A DNA stretch of 43,756 nt from Candidatus Zixiibacteriota bacterium (GCA_040752595.1 JBFMGX010000007.1:13465-57220); one strand, 5' to 3'. Shown: positions 1-9,428, counted from the first letter of the stretch. The notes: generated from the sequence alone by a model not told the origin. Program-made: numbers and translations.

Positions 1-127
1 GATGCTGTGTCAAACCAAAGAAGAACATCAGAGCCGGGATCAGAATCAGACCGCCGCCAAGCCCCACCAAGCCGCTGAACGTCCCCGCCGCCAGTCCCAG
101 AATCAGGCACAAGAGCACTTGGTTCAT
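1..127 (-). CDS. TSUP (TauE/SafE) family permease, N-terminal fragment
   Basis: Partial gene: the ATG is at 127 on the minus strand and the reading frame runs off the left edge, leaving about 42 residues. Those residues form one hydrophobic segment containing a GTFSGLVGLGGG-like stretch followed by a proline and a second hydrophobic run. This glycine-rich SGLxGxGGG pattern is the N-terminal signature of the TSUP family, integral membrane proteins that export sulfite, sulfonates or related organic anions. An AGGAGTGCC ribosome-binding stretch lies just upstream of the ATG. The substrate cannot be predicted from this fragment, and the rest of the protein is outside the window. Confidence 0.7.
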   Translation of the reverse strand, partial: MNQVLLCLILGLAAGTFSGLVGLGGGLILIPALMFFFGLTQH

Positions 128-398
128 TGGCACTCCTCGGATTGACCAAGACCGTCTGATAGCATGCGTGAGCGAAAGAGCTCCCTCACCCGATCCGTCC
201 TACGGACGGATCGACCTCTCCCCGCCAGAGGCGGACAAGCCGGAGGGAGAGGTTATCTCTCCCCCTCTCCCTCCGGGAGAGGGTCGGAGTGAGGGATTCT
301 ACAAGTGAGAGACCGCATCATCATTCCCTTCAGCCGTTCTAAGCGCGATCAGTGAGTGATTTCGCACCACGAGATGGGTGGTATGGATTGGAGATGGG
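128..398. repeat. Intergenic dispersed repeat built on CCCTCACCCGATCC / GGGAGAGG arms
   Basis: There is no gene here. Bases 183-297 hold a palindromic element. It begins CCCTCACCCGATCCGTC, continues through a GACGGATCGACCTCTCC arm, and closes with GGGAGAGGGTCGGAGTGAGGG. Related pieces occur at 5041-5107, 17757-17857 and 32683-32757, always between genes. Each shares the CCCTCAC / CGACCTCTCC / GGGAGAGGT words with different inner sequence. This looks like a dispersed MITE- or REP-like family; there is no transposase nearby. Confidence 0.6.
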
Positions 399-2345
399 CT
401 ACTTGGACGCGGGCCGCCACAGCACATAGCCGAGGCCGACGAACAGCGCCAGCGCCACCCAGCCGGAAAGAGCTCCGAGCCACGCATCGCCGATTCCCCC
501 CGGCTTGCCAACCAGATAGACGTACCCCGCCAGCGAGACGCCGATGAGGCCCTCGCCGGCAATCAGACCCGATGAGGTCAGAATGCCGCGTTCGCGGTCG
601 GGATTGCTCTCCGTACTCTGGTGCCGACGGTCGATCATCCATCGGATCAGTCCACCGGCGAAGATGGGAGTCATCGTCGTCAATGGCAGGTAGAGCCCCA
701 CGGCCAGGGGCAGCGAACGGATCCGCAGCAGTTCCGCGGCCACTGTGAATCCGACGCCGATCAGCACGAATGTCCACGGCAGTTGCGCGGCCAGGACACT
801 CTCGATCACCGTCTTCATGAGAGTTGCCTGCGGCGCCGGCAGCGTCTCCGTGCCGAACCCATACGCGTGATGCAGCACCGAGACCGCATAGGCGACCACC
901 CACGCCGAAGTCGCCACGCCGATAAGTTGTCCGATTTGCTGCTTATAGGGCGTGGCACCGATCAGATAGGCAGTCTTCAGATCCTGCGACATCTCTCCGG
1001 CCGAGGAAGCGGCCACGCAGATGACCGTGCCCACCGACAGCGCCGTGATCCGTCCCACTGTATCGGTCCAGCCGAGAAGGTAGAATACCAGCGAAGTCCC
1101 GAGCAGAGTGACAATCGTCATCCCCGAGGTCGGATTTGAAGACACGCCGATCAAGCCGACAATCCGCGACGACACCGTGACGAAGAAGAAGGCAAAGACC
1201 GTGATCGCCAGCGCGACCACGATGCGACCCGGCAGCGAATTGAGTCCCCCCACGAGGCCGGGGACGAACAGAACTGCGGCCACAACGGCCAACACGATCA
1301 GGCCGACGGTGCGGAAGGAGAGGTCCCGGTCCGTCCGTAGGAGCGCGGCCGTGGCATTCTGACCAGCCCGCGAGATGCCGCGAATGCCCAGCCGGAATGA
1401 CTCGACCATGGTGGGGATCGACCGGATGATCGTGAATATCCCCGCCGCCGCCACCGCCCCGGCGCCAAGATATCGGATGTAGCGCGACCAGATCTCTACG
1501 GCGCTCATGTCGACAATCAGCTTGGTCGTCTCCGGGAAGAGCGGCGTCGTCCGCCCCATCCCGATCCAGTTGATGATCGGAATCAGGATCACCCAGGAGA
1601 TGGCGCCGCCGGCGACCATCACCGCGGCGATCCGCGGACCGAGAATGAAACCGACACCGAGCAGCGCCGGCGTGGCCTCCAGCCCGATCTGGGCTTTGGG
1701 CAGACCGATGATTCCGGTACGCGGCGCCTCTTTCCACAGATGCAGGAAGCCGACGCAGAACTTGTAGACCGCTCCCAGAGCCATCCCAAGGAAGAGCGGC
1801 TTGGCCTGCGATCCTGTTCCCTCCGCCGTCACCAACACGCGCGCGCAGGCCGTTCCCTCTGGGTAAGGCAGACTCCCGTGCTCGCGCACGATCAGGAATC
1901 GCCGCAGCGGGATCATCATGACCGTCCCGAGTACGCCGCCGGTCAGCGCCAGGAGCGCAATCGACAGCAGCTTGGGATCGGCCCCCCAGAGGAAGAGCGC
2001 CGGGATGGTGAAGATCACGCCCGAGGCCACACACGACGAGGCCGAGCCGATCGACTGTGAGATGTTGTGCTCGAGGATGGTGGAACGCACGCCGAAGACC
2101 CGCAGCGCGCGGAAGGTGGCGATCGTCATGACCGAGATCGGAATCGACGTGGCCACGGTGAGTCCGGCCTTCAATCCGAGGTAGGTGTTGGCCACACCCA
2201 GGAGTAGACCGAAGATGACACCGGCGACCGCTGCCCGGAGCGTGAACTCCGGCATCGAAGTCTGCGCGGGGACAAATGGCCGAAAATCGGCCGGAGACGG
2301 GGACTGGGAAGGCTTAGGCATCGCTGTGATGGAATCCCGGTTCAT
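399..2345 (-). CDS. OPT-family oligopeptide transporter
   Basis: An integral membrane transporter of about 648 residues. It is almost entirely hydrophobic, with some 14-16 predicted membrane segments separated by short loops, which matches the length and character of prokaryotic OPT proteins (proton-coupled uptake of oligopeptides or metal chelates). Family-like features include the [16 protein letters not shown] segment near the N terminus, a [12 protein letters not shown] segment around residue 165, and an [17 protein letters not shown] segment in the C-terminal half. The open frame extends to 2420, but I prefer the ATG at 2345 because it overlaps the stop of the upstream gene as ATGA, typical of translational coupling. 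A second possible start lies at 2321. The substrate is not predictable from sequence alone. Confidence 0.85.
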   Translation of the reverse strand: MNRDSITAMPKPSQSPSPADFRPFVPAQTSMPEFTLRAAVAGVIFGLLLGVANTYLGLKAGLTVATSIPISVMTIATFRALRVFGVRSTILEHNISQSIGSASSCVASGVIFTIPALFLWGADPKLLSIALLALTGGVLGTVMMIPLRRFLIVREHGSLPYPEGTACARVLVTAEGTGSQAKPLFLGMALGAVYKFCVGFLHLWKEAPRTGIIGLPKAQIGLEATPALLGVGFILGPRIAAVMVAGGAISWVILIPIINWIGMGRTTPLFPETTKLIVDMSAVEIWSRYIRYLGAGAVAAAGIFTIIRSIPTMVESFRLGIRGISRAGQNATAALLRTDRDLSFRTVGLIVLAVVAAVLFVPGLVGGLNSLPGRIVVALAITVFAFFFVTVSSRIVGLIGVSSNPTSGMTIVTLLGTSLVFYLLGWTDTVGRITALSVGTVICVAASSAGEMSQDLKTAYLIGATPYKQQIGQLIGVATSAWVVAYAVSVLHHAYGFGTETLPAPQATLMKTVIESVLAAQLPWTFVLIGVGFTVAAELLRIRSLPLAVGLYLPLTTMTPIFAGGLIRWMIDRRHQSTESNPDRERGILTSSGLIAGEGLIGVSLAGYVYLVGKPGGIGDAWLGALSGWVALALFVGLGYVLWRPASK

Positions 2346-4813
2346 GCCGGACGGCGATGGACCCACGCCGCCCAACCGCAGCCGGCGATCAAGATCGCCA
2401 GGCAGGCGAGTGATAACCAAACGGAATTGGCAAAGACAGAGGAATGGAAATCGAACTTGATCCTGTGTGTTCCGGCCGTCACCGGCACGGCGCGGAAGGT
2501 GTAGTCGGCGCGATAGATCGGCAATGATCGCCCCGTCTCATCGGTGGCGGTCCATGCCGGGTAGTAGTTCTCCGACAGCCAGAGAATGCCGTCGCGTTCC
2601 GCGCTGCACTCGACCTCGAAGTTGTCGGTGTCCCAGGCGACCATGCGTGCCGGCGTGAAGAGAACCGGGGGGGCCAATGTATCGGTGGGCGGCAAACCGG
2701 GCAGTGCCTGGTCGAGAATCAGTCGGCTCCGATACGGGAAGTCGTCGCTGCGGATACGCGCCAGCGTCGCATTGGAGTCTGTGTTCACTTCATACTGATA
2801 GAAGACGGCCGCGCGCGGCAGCGCATCCTGATTACGATGCAGATAGAGGCCCTGACTCTGCGCCACGAACGTGAACCCGCTCCGGCTCACCGGCTGGGGC
2901 GCCACAATGAAGACGGCGTTGAGCAGATTGAGCGTGGCCGCGTTCGTCACCAGCGCGGGCGTCGGGTCGTGACGGCCGACGAAGTTGTCATGCGTCAACA
3001 GGTGGTTCCCGTGCATCGCGCTCGGTGACAGTTCTTCAATACCATGCAGAGCCAGGTAGTTGTCATCCAGTGTCCGGGGCAGATTGAGCACGCGGTAGCG
3101 CTCGGGCGGTGCCGGGGCATTCTGTCGGATCAGGTTCAGGATCGGACGGTCGCCATAGGAACGCTTCGGATCGATCGTCGTCACGAAACGGGCATCAAAC
3201 TGCCACAATGGGAGCACCGCCAGAGCCATCAGTCCACCCAGAGCACCCGTCTGTGAAAGACCACCCCGCTTGTGAAGACGAAACAGTCCGACCAGGGCCC
3301 AGAGCAGGATCGCACCGATGAGAAATCCGATCCGCATGCTGTTGGCATTGGCCGCCGCCGCCTGGGCCTTCTCGCCGGTGAGCGGTTCGCCGAATGCGGA
3401 AGCCCAACCGGTCAGCAGCGACGGCCCGGTGACCAAGCCGATTAGGGCAATGCCGGAGTAGACCATGGCAATGACCAAGAGAACGCGATGGGGGTCCCGG
3501 CTGCGACGGACCGATACACCGCCGCTTCGGCGTGGCTCCAGCAACAGATCGAGCGACCGCGAGGCCATGACCACCCACGAGAATGCGAACAGAAAGCTGC
3601 TCATCGATGGTGCCCGGAACTTCTTCACCATCGGCACGAACTCGAAGAACAGGCGAAAGACCGGCGTCGAATCGCCGAGGGCATGAAGCAGAGCCAGAAG
3701 CGACAGCCCGGCGAAGAACCAGATGGACGGTGCCCGAGCCGCGACAAACGCCACGACGGCCAAAGCCACGGCCATCACGCCGACTGCCTCGGAATTGAGC
3801 TTGAAGAAGTTCTGGCCCCAATAGGTCGACGGCCCCGATGAGAGGTTGGCTCCGGGGAATTCCGGGTTCACTTCGGAAAGCAGTTCCTCAGAATGCATGG
3901 CCCAGGAGCTCGACCATTCATACCCCCGTCCCTCGGTGTGCTGGATGCGTTGCGAGTATTTGGCGAGGTACTGATACGGCGCCATCCACTGCACCGCCGA
4001 GGCCCCGCCGGCGAGGAGAACCGCGAGGACGAAGAACACAATCGGCAGCGCGATCTTGCGCAGTTGGAAGCGGTATTGATCCCACAGCAGGAAGAGGAAA
4101 TAGAGTCCCAGCCCCCAGGAAGCGTAATACGCCATCTGCACGTGCGCCGTCAGGATCATCAGGGCATACACCAGTCCGAAACCGAAGAACCACGGCAAGC
4201 GTCGGGTGACCACGGCCCGATGGACCATGAGAAACGCCAGCGGGAGAAGCGCGGTGACATACATCTTGCCGTCGTGCCCCGGGTAGACGAGCGAGACCAG
4301 GCACGGTGTCCACATGTAGAGCAGGCCGCCTACGAACGCGCCGACATCGCTGCGACCGAGCACGCGCAGGAACAGGAACATGAAGACGCCGGCCAGAAAG
4401 ACGTGCAGAATCAGTTTCAGTCCCAACGCGTAGGTGACCGGCAGGATGATCTGCAGGATTGAGGCCGGATAGAAGATGTCGCCGTGCATGGCATCGACAA
4501 ACGGCAGCCCGGCGTGGATATACGGATCCCACATCGGCAGACGGAAGTGGCTGCGCCAGAACTCCGCCGAGAGCGACCGGAAGAAGACCCCCGCCGACAT
4601 CGTGTCAGAGCCAAAGACCATCTTCCCCGGCGAGAAGATCGGCCCGGCGAAGAAGATCACGGTCAGAAGCGCATAGGCAAGAATGGCCCAGCGCACCGGC
4701 CGGGCGGCGATCCGTTCACGGAACGAGGGGCCGACGGAACGCGGGCGTTCTGGTTTGTGGGTCTTCGGTTTGGGGGATTGCCCCTTCCTGGTCGGTGGAT
4801 GGTCCTTGGGCAT
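2342..4813 (-). CDS. YfhO-like multi-spanning membrane protein (putative GT-C glycosyltransferase)
   Basis: An 823-residue membrane protein. After a basic, proline-rich cytoplasmic N terminus (about 40 residues) comes a first membrane helix, then a large loop with a GSDTMSAGVFF stretch and a WDPYIHAGLPF motif. Ten or more further helices follow, then a soluble C-terminal domain of roughly 200 residues and a last helix near the C terminus. This layout and the early WDP..GxP loop match the YfhO family (Pfam PF09586). Members of that family are thought to use polyprenyl-phosphate sugars to glycosylate cell-envelope polymers. The acceptor is unknown here. It lies directly upstream of the OPT gene with a 4-base overlap, so the two are probably co-transcribed. 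No stronger functional claim is supported. Confidence 0.75.
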   Translation of the reverse strand: MPKDHPPTRKGQSPKPKTHKPERPRSVGPSFRERIAARPVRWAILAYALLTVIFFAGPIFSPGKMVFGSDTMSAGVFFRSLSAEFWRSHFRLPMWDPYIHAGLPFVDAMHGDIFYPASILQIILPVTYALGLKLILHVFLAGVFMFLFLRVLGRSDVGAFVGGLLYMWTPCLVSLVYPGHDGKMYVTALLPLAFLMVHRAVVTRRLPWFFGFGLVYALMILTAHVQMAYYASWGLGLYFLFLLWDQYRFQLRKIALPIVFFVLAVLLAGGASAVQWMAPYQYLAKYSQRIQHTEGRGYEWSSSWAMHSEELLSEVNPEFPGANLSSGPSTYWGQNFFKLNSEAVGVMAVALAVVAFVAARAPSIWFFAGLSLLALLHALGDSTPVFRLFFEFVPMVKKFRAPSMSSFLFAFSWVVMASRSLDLLLEPRRSGGVSVRRSRDPHRVLLVIAMVYSGIALIGLVTGPSLLTGWASAFGEPLTGEKAQAAAANANSMRIGFLIGAILLWALVGLFRLHKRGGLSQTGALGGLMALAVLPLWQFDARFVTTIDPKRSYGDRPILNLIRQNAPAPPERYRVLNLPRTLDDNYLALHGIEELSPSAMHGNHLLTHDNFVGRHDPTPALVTNAATLNLLNAVFIVAPQPVSRSGFTFVAQSQGLYLHRNQDALPRAAVFYQYEVNTDSNATLARIRSDDFPYRSRLILDQALPGLPPTDTLAPPVLFTPARMVAWDTDNFEVECSAERDGILWLSENYYPAWTATDETGRSLPIYRADYTFRAVPVTAGTHRIKFDFHSSVFANSVWLSLACLAILIAGCGWAAWVHRRPA

Positions 4814-5261
4814 GGGGAGAAGTTAGGCAATTGGCGCCCACGGGAAAACGTGAATTCGTAGTGCGGGTCAGCCCTTGGGCTGACCGTGGACCCGAAGGGT
4901 CCGTAGGAGTGGGATTGTCGCGAGTCGGGTCGCGGCGGCGCCGCGAACGTCAGCCCAAGGGCTGACCGGCACCCATGCCAGAGTCTACGACTATGGTCGC
5001 ATAAGACGCTTCGGGCCTGAGGGCATAGAACAAAGATCCCCGCACCCGTCCGCCTGCGGCGGACGACCTCTCCCTCGACTCCGCTCGGGGTAGACAAAAG
5101 GAGAAGTCATCTGCCGTGTCGTGCCGGTCAGCCCTTGGGCTGACGTTCGACCGCGGCAGCGGTCGATGTCACTCTGTGTTGTCGTGTTTGAACGGACCCT
5201 TCGGGTCCGAGGTCAGCCCGAGGGCTGACCCGCACAGACCATGACATTGGGAGGAATTGTG
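4814..5261. repeat. Intergenic region with two nested-palindrome units
   Basis: This 448-base gap has no convincing gene. It contains four near-identical palindromes of the form GTCAGCCC-NN-GGGCTGAC at 4867-4884, 4949-4966, 5127-5144 and 5212-5229. Between them sit other perfect short palindromes: GGACCC/GGGTCC at 4888-4902, CGGACCC/GGGTCCG at 5193-5209, and CGACCGC/GCGGTCG at 5148-5165. The two blocks (4866-4966 and 5127-5230) have their inner palindromes in opposite order, so each is roughly the reverse complement of the other. A fragment of the CGACCTCTCC repeat family lies between them (about 5041-5107). Confidence 0.75.
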
Positions 5262-5768
5262 CTACCGTTTCCCGTTGCCGCTGCGGCCGTTCCCGTTGTG
5301 CCCATTGCGGCGCTTGGGGGGACGTAGGAGTGTGCCGCGACAGATGCGTGAACCGCAGAGGCAGGCGTAGCGCTTGCGCCAGGCACGCCCATAGGGGCCC
5401 TCGCAGTCGAGATGATAGTCGTATGTCAGCTCGACGCCGGGCTGAATATTCTTGATCGCCTCAATGACGATGTGGCCGTCGTCGTTCAGTGATTCGCAGT
5501 TCGGGTCGCAGGAGTGGTTGATGAAGCGCGCCGCATTCCCCCGCCGCGCCCCGTCGATCACGGTCTTCTCATCCACGGTAAAGAGGAATGTGTGCGCGAA
5601 ATCGTGGGTGTATTCGTCGTACCGTTCCTCCGCCTCATCATGGGAAATCCGTTCCCCCAGATACTCGATGACCCGTTGCCCCTTGCGGATGCGCCGCAGG
5701 GCGAAGACGCCGCGTCCCTGGATGCGGGAGTTGCGAACGGACAAAAGCGGACGGTAACGTCTGGACAT
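5262..5768 (-). CDS. SET-domain protein (putative lysine methyltransferase)
   Basis: About 168 residues, nearly all SET domain. It begins with a GRGVFALRRIRKGQ stretch (SET motif I, SAM site), and carries the central FINHSCDPNCE motif and the ELTYDYH motif that form the SAM-binding and catalytic pseudoknot. It ends with a CLCGSRIC post-SET cluster (CxCx4C) that normally binds zinc together with the cysteine of the NHSC motif. All key residues appear intact, so S-adenosylmethionine-dependent protein lysine methylation is expected; the substrate is unknown. The C-terminal tail is Gly/Asn/Arg-rich. The frame also permits a GTG start at 5780; neither start has a clear ribosome-binding site. SET proteins are common in eukaryotes and patchy in bacteria. 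Confidence 0.88.
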   Translation of the reverse strand: MSRRYRPLLSVRNSRIQGRGVFALRRIRKGQRVIEYLGERISHDEAEERYDEYTHDFAHTFLFTVDEKTVIDGARRGNAARFINHSCDPNCESLNDDGHIVIEAIKNIQPGVELTYDYHLDCEGPYGRAWRKRYACLCGSRICRGTLLRPPKRRNGHNGNGRSGNGKR

Positions 5769-5890
5769 GGAAACAGACACAGATGATGCGTCGCGATTGA
5801 TCCCGCCCCCCTGCCGATGCCCTTAATATAACAAAATCTGTCGGAAATGCAAGCGATTCCCCGGTTGCCAACGTGGCGCAAGCGGGATCA

Positions 5891-6898
5891 TCAACTCTCC
5901 GCCATCGCAGCGATCACCGCATCGGCGAACTCCTCGGTCGTCGCCTTGCCGCCCAAGTCGGGGGTGCGGATGCGTCCCTGTTCGAGCACGGCATACGCCG
6001 CGGCCATGATGCGGTCGGCGATGTCATCGCGTTCGAGACGACGCAGCATGAGTACGCCGGAGAACAGCAGCGCCAGCGGATTGGCGATCCCCTTCCCGGC
6101 GATGTCCGGGGCCGAGCCATGAACGGCCTCGAAGACCGCGCAGTCGAAGCCGAAGTTGCCACCGGGTACGACGCCCAGTCCGCCCACCAGACCGGCGGCG
6201 AGGTCGGAAACGATGTCACCGTAGAGATTCGACAGCAGGAGAACATCGAACCGCGACGGATCCATCACCAGCTTCATGCAGAGCGCGTCGACGATCTGAT
6301 CCTCGAAGGCGATCTCCGGGTACTCGCGCGCCACTTTGCGAGCGGAGTCGAGAAAGAGGCCGTCGGAGACCTTCATGATGTTGGCCTTGTGGACCACCGT
6401 GACCTTCTTGCGGCCGCGGTGTCGGGCATACTGAAAGGCGAAGTGGGCGATTCGCTCGGAGGCCACCTGGGTGATGACCTTGATCGATTGGGTGACGCCG
6501 GGGGTCACGACATGCTCGATCCCGGAATAGAGGTCCTCGGTATTCTCACGGACAATGATGAGGTCAACGCCTTCATAGCGTGAGGCAATCCCCCGAAGAC
6601 TGCGGACGGGACGGAGGTTGGCATACAGGTCCAGTTCTTTGCGCAAGGTGATGTTCGCGGAGGCGAAGCCCTTGCCGACGAATGTCGTCAGAGGGCCCTT
6701 GAGCGCGATCTTGTTCTGGCGGATCGATTCCAAGAGGGTGTCGGGAACCGGCTTGCCATGATCGGGGAATGCCTTCAGTCCTGCTTCGTGGACCTCCCAG
6801 GTAATATCGGCCCCGGCGGCGTCAATGATCCGTGTCACGGCCTGCGTGATTTCGGGTCCGATGCCATCGCCGGGAATCAATGTGACCTTGGTGGGCAT
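5891..6898 (-). CDS. NAD-dependent isocitrate dehydrogenase (IDH/IMDH family)
   Basis: 335 residues. It oxidatively decarboxylates isocitrate to 2-oxoglutarate in the TCA cycle. Visible family features include an IPGDGIGPEI N terminus, the LRKELDLYANLRPVRS substrate segment, VRENTEDLYSGIEH, the metal-binding DVLLLSNLYGDIVSDLAAG region and the cofactor-site EAVHGSAPDIAGKGIANP. The short single-domain form and the YSGIEH pattern resemble NAD-linked (IDH3-like) enzymes more than 3-isopropylmalate dehydrogenase, although the families are close and homoisocitrate or tartrate dehydrogenase cannot be fully excluded. The start at 6898 is chosen because AAGGAG lies seven bases upstream; the frame is open to 6922. 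It is divergent from the DedA gene. Confidence 0.85.
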   Translation of the reverse strand: MPTKVTLIPGDGIGPEITQAVTRIIDAAGADITWEVHEAGLKAFPDHGKPVPDTLLESIRQNKIALKGPLTTFVGKGFASANITLRKELDLYANLRPVRSLRGIASRYEGVDLIIVRENTEDLYSGIEHVVTPGVTQSIKVITQVASERIAHFAFQYARHRGRKKVTVVHKANIMKVSDGLFLDSARKVAREYPEIAFEDQIVDALCMKLVMDPSRFDVLLLSNLYGDIVSDLAAGLVGGLGVVPGGNFGFDCAVFEAVHGSAPDIAGKGIANPLALLFSGVLMLRRLERDDIADRIMAAAYAVLEQGRIRTPDLGGKATTEEFADAVIAAMAES

Positions 6899-6915
6899 TC
6901 GTGCTCCTTCTGACT

Positions 6916-6944
6916 TTGACAAACCGTGGCGACCGGGCTACCTT
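6916..6944 (+). promoter_or_regulatory. Possible sigma70-type promoter for the DedA gene
   Basis: A perfect TTGACA hexamer (6916-6921) is followed after 17 bases by TACCTT (6939-6944), a weak -10. It lies in the divergent gap between the isocitrate dehydrogenase and DedA genes and points toward DedA. The good -35 and correct spacing support it; the poor -10 lowers confidence. Confidence 0.35.
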
Positions 6945-6988
6945 CCCGCCTCCGCCACGACCGCGTGGCGGTCCGGCGGTCCGAACAT

Positions 6989-7630
6989 ATGGAATTTCTG
7001 TCCTCGATTCTCGACCTTTTTCTTCACCTCGACCGGCACCTGGACGAGATCATCCGCGCCTACGGAACCTGGAGCTACGCCATTCTGTTCCTGGTGATTT
7101 TCGCCGAGACGGGTCTGGTTGTCACGCCGTTCCTGCCCGGAGATTCATTGTTGTTCGCCGCCGGGACCCTGGCCGCCTTGGGATCGCTTGATCCGTTACG
7201 GCTGACCATCCTGCTGTGCGTCGCGGCCAATCTCGGCGACACGGTCAACTATTGGATCGGGCACTTCGTGGGACCAAAGGTATTCCACCGCGAGAACGTT
7301 CGGTTTCTGAAGAAGGAGTACCTCGAACGAACGCACCGGTTCTACGACCGGTACGGCGGCCGGACGATCATCATCGCCCGGTTTGTCCCGATCGTACGGA
7401 CCTTTGCCCCGTTCGTCGCCGGGATCGGCCGCATGGGGTACGGCCGCTTCATCAGCTACAGTGTCTTCGCCGGGATCATCTGGGTGACCTTTTTCGTTTA
7501 TGCGGGATATCTGTTTGGCAACATCCCTGCCGTGCGTCGACATTTCTCTCTGGCCGTCCTGGCGATCATCTTGATCTCGGTCATTCCGATGATGATCGAG
7601 TTCATTCGGCATCGACGGCAGGGACGTTGA
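6989..7630 (+). CDS. DedA-family membrane protein
   Basis: 213 residues. DedA proteins are inner-membrane proteins of the SNARE-associated (PF09335) superfamily. They are linked to lipid-carrier recycling (undecaprenyl phosphate or phosphatidylethanolamine flipping) and membrane homeostasis. Typical features seen here are a re-entrant ETGLVVTPFLPGDSLL segment with its conserved glutamate and FxPGDSL, a second NLGDTVNYWIGHFVG motif, and the RFVPIVRTFAPFVAGIGRM motif with its essential arginines, followed by C-terminal helices. I start at the ATG at 6989 because the earlier part of the open frame (from 6926) is unlike the family and overlaps the likely promoter. No strong ribosome-binding site is visible. 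Confidence 0.88.
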   Translation: MEFLSSILDLFLHLDRHLDEIIRAYGTWSYAILFLVIFAETGLVVTPFLPGDSLLFAAGTLAALGSLDPLRLTILLCVAANLGDTVNYWIGHFVGPKVFHRENVRFLKKEYLERTHRFYDRYGGRTIIIARFVPIVRTFAPFVAGIGRMGYGRFISYSVFAGIIWVTFFVYAGYLFGNIPAVRRHFSLAVLAIILISVIPMMIEFIRHRRQGR

Positions 7631-7656
7631 CAAGGGCGGGGAAATCCCGCCCCTTG
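7631..7656 (+). terminator. Stem-loop just after the DedA stop codon
   Basis: An 11-bp stem with one bulged C (CAAGGGCGGGG / CCCGCCCCTTG, loop AAA) begins directly after the DedA TGA. There is no run of T after it, so it is either a weak or factor-assisted terminator or one more member of the dispersed hairpin families of this genome. Confidence 0.4.
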
Positions 7657-7728
7657 CAACACGGATTTCTGCAGAGGTGAGGTCTCCTCGCCCTCTTCCT
7701 GGACACGACGCGTTACCTGAGTAAGGTA

Positions 7729-8100
7729 TTACCGCACGTACAATCGTTCGAGAATATCCTTGATGTCGTTCATGCGGAACGGTTTCATGAGGAAACCGTC
7801 GGCGCGACCTGCCGTCTCGCGATCGTCAGATTCCCCCAATGAGTAGCCGCTGATCAGGACGACCGGGAGTCGCGGGTCCTTGTCCTTGATGGCTGCCAGC
7901 AACTCGGTCCCGGACATCTTGGGCATGCGCATGTCGCTGATGACCAGTCCGATGTTCTCGTCCGACAGCTTTCGCAGGGCATCCTCTCCGTCGGAGGCGC
8001 GGACGCTCTCGACGGCGAACACTTCGAGCATGTCGGCCAAGAGGCTCGACATATTGGGATTGTCTTCGACCACGAGGATCTTACGTTGTTCGATGGCCAT
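7729..8100 (-). CDS. Single-domain response regulator (CheY/Spo0F-like receiver)
   Basis: 123 residues forming a lone receiver domain with no output domain. The acidic pair is in VVEDN (about residues 11-14), the phospho-acceptor is Asp56 in ISDMRMPKMSG, the conserved Ser is in the LISGYS segment (about 84-86) and the conserved Lys is Lys106 in LMKPF. Such proteins act in phosphorelays or by protein contact. No kinase is adjacent, so the partner is unknown. The frame extends to 8172, but the ATG at 8100 directly precedes the domain and has GGAG four bases upstream. It follows hflX with a gap of about 180 bases, so co-transcription is uncertain. Confidence 0.88.
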   Translation of the reverse strand: MAIEQRKILVVEDNPNMSSLLADMLEVFAVESVRASDGEDALRKLSDENIGLVISDMRMPKMSGTELLAAIKDKDPRLPVVLISGYSLGESDDRETAGRADGFLMKPFRMNDIKDILERLYVR

Positions 8101-8276
8101 ACGTCTCCGGTTCCGCAGGGCCAAAGCGGCATCGTTGATGTCGCTGATCCCGGGCCGAATTGCCCGCGGCATGCCGCCCTACTAAGATTGTCGTCCGCCG
8201 CGTACGGAATCTGAATGGCGATCGCCGGCACGCTGTCTGGCCTGCCGGAGTGTGGGAGCGTGCCCATACTCCACGC

Positions 8277-9428
8277 TCACCTGTCGCCGCCCGCCTCCCA
8301 GCGGGTTCGGGATCGGGCGGTCCGGGCGCGACGGCGCGGGGCCGTGGTCGGGGCCACTGCGGCCATCCCAACGATGGCGGCGACAAGTCGATCGATTCCG
8401 GTCCCGGTCTGGGCTGAAACGGCAGCCACGTCTGGAGCCGGCTGCTGGGGAGCGAATGGCGTGGTCACAACGCCATTGAGCAAATCGATCTTATTGAGAG
8501 CATATAGTCGAGGGACTCGTTCAGCGTCGATTTCCACCAGGGAACGCTCCACTTCCTTGAGCGCCTCGACGTGGCCGGGATCGGCATAATCGATGACGAC
8601 GACGATCAGATCGGCGGCGGAGACCTCGCTGAGCGTGGCACGGAAGGCCGCGAACAACGGCGCCGGCAGCTTGCGGATGAAGCCAATCGTATCGGTCAGC
8701 AGGATTCGACGCTCCCCGCCATGGGCCAGAATCCGCGTCGTGGCATCCAGCGTACAGAAGAGACGATCCGCGGCCCAGACCCGGGACCGGGTCAGTCGGT
8801 TGAAGAGCGTGGATTTGCCAGCGTTCGTGTAACCGACCAGAACGACCTTGAAGAGACCCCGCCGACCGCGCCGCTGCACGTGGCGTTCCGCATCAATGGC
8901 TGTCAACTCACGCTTCAACTTCTGAATGCGCCGGGCCACCAGCCGCCTGTCCGTCTCCAACTGAGTTTCGCCGGGTCCCCGTGTGCCAATCCCACCCCAT
9001 TGCTTGGACAGGTGTGTCCATTGCCCGGTCAATCGTGGGTAGAGATACTGATACTGGGCCAGTTCGACCTGAGTCCGGGATTCCTTGGTCTGCGCGTGGC
9101 GCGCGAAGATGGCGAGAATCAGCATGGACCGGTCGATCACGCGGCATGCCAGACGTTGCTCCAGGTTGCGAATCTGCGCCGGTGACAGCTCATCATCGAA
9201 GACGACCAGATCGGCGCGGCTGGTCTCTTGCAGTGACTCGATCTCAGTGAGTTTCCCGCTGCCGACGAGGTACGCGGGATTGGCCCGGCCCTGTTGCGCG
9301 ATGCGTGCTGCGACCACTCCTCCCGCCGATGAGACAAGCTGGGCGAGTTCATCCAATGACCTCTCCTGCGCTTCGCGGGACACGCGGCGCGGCGAAAAAC
9401 CGACCAGGATGGCGCGCTCAACAATCAC
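8277..9428 (-). CDS. hflX: Ribosome-associated GTPase HflX
   Basis: 383 residues. HflX binds the 50S subunit, hydrolyses GTP and rescues or splits stalled ribosomes, especially under stress. The N-terminal HflX domain (1-190) ends in the glycine-rich loop GTRGPGETQLETDRR (149-162), diagnostic of the family. The G domain follows, with G1 GYTNAGKST (199-207), G3 DTIGF, and G4 NKID. The C terminus is basic and of low complexity. The chosen start is GTG at 9428, in frame with the family-like ERAILVGF N terminus. The start has no obvious ribosome-binding site. It is downstream of two parvulin genes in the mfd cluster, with a gap of 108 bases. Confidence 0.93.
   Translation of the reverse strand: MIVERAILVGFSPRRVSREAQERSLDELAQLVSSAGGVVAARIAQQGRANPAYLVGSGKLTEIESLQETSRADLVVFDDELSPAQIRNLEQRLACRVIDRSMLILAIFARHAQTKESRTQVELAQYQYLYPRLTGQWTHLSKQWGGIGTRGPGETQLETDRRLVARRIQKLKRELTAIDAERHVQRRGRRGLFKVVLVGYTNAGKSTLFNRLTRSRVWAADRLFCTLDATTRILAHGGERRILLTDTIGFIRKLPAPLFAAFRATLSEVSAADLIVVVIDYADPGHVEALKEVERSLVEIDAERVPRLYALNKIDLLNGVVTTPFAPQQPAPDVAAVSAQTGTGIDRLVAAIVGMAAVAPTTAPRRRARTARSRTRWEAGGDR

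Noticed and set aside
4866-5230. CRISPR array
   Set aside because: The repeated words are palindromes with unequal spacing (about 65-160 bases) and mirror order, with no regular spacers and no cas genes.
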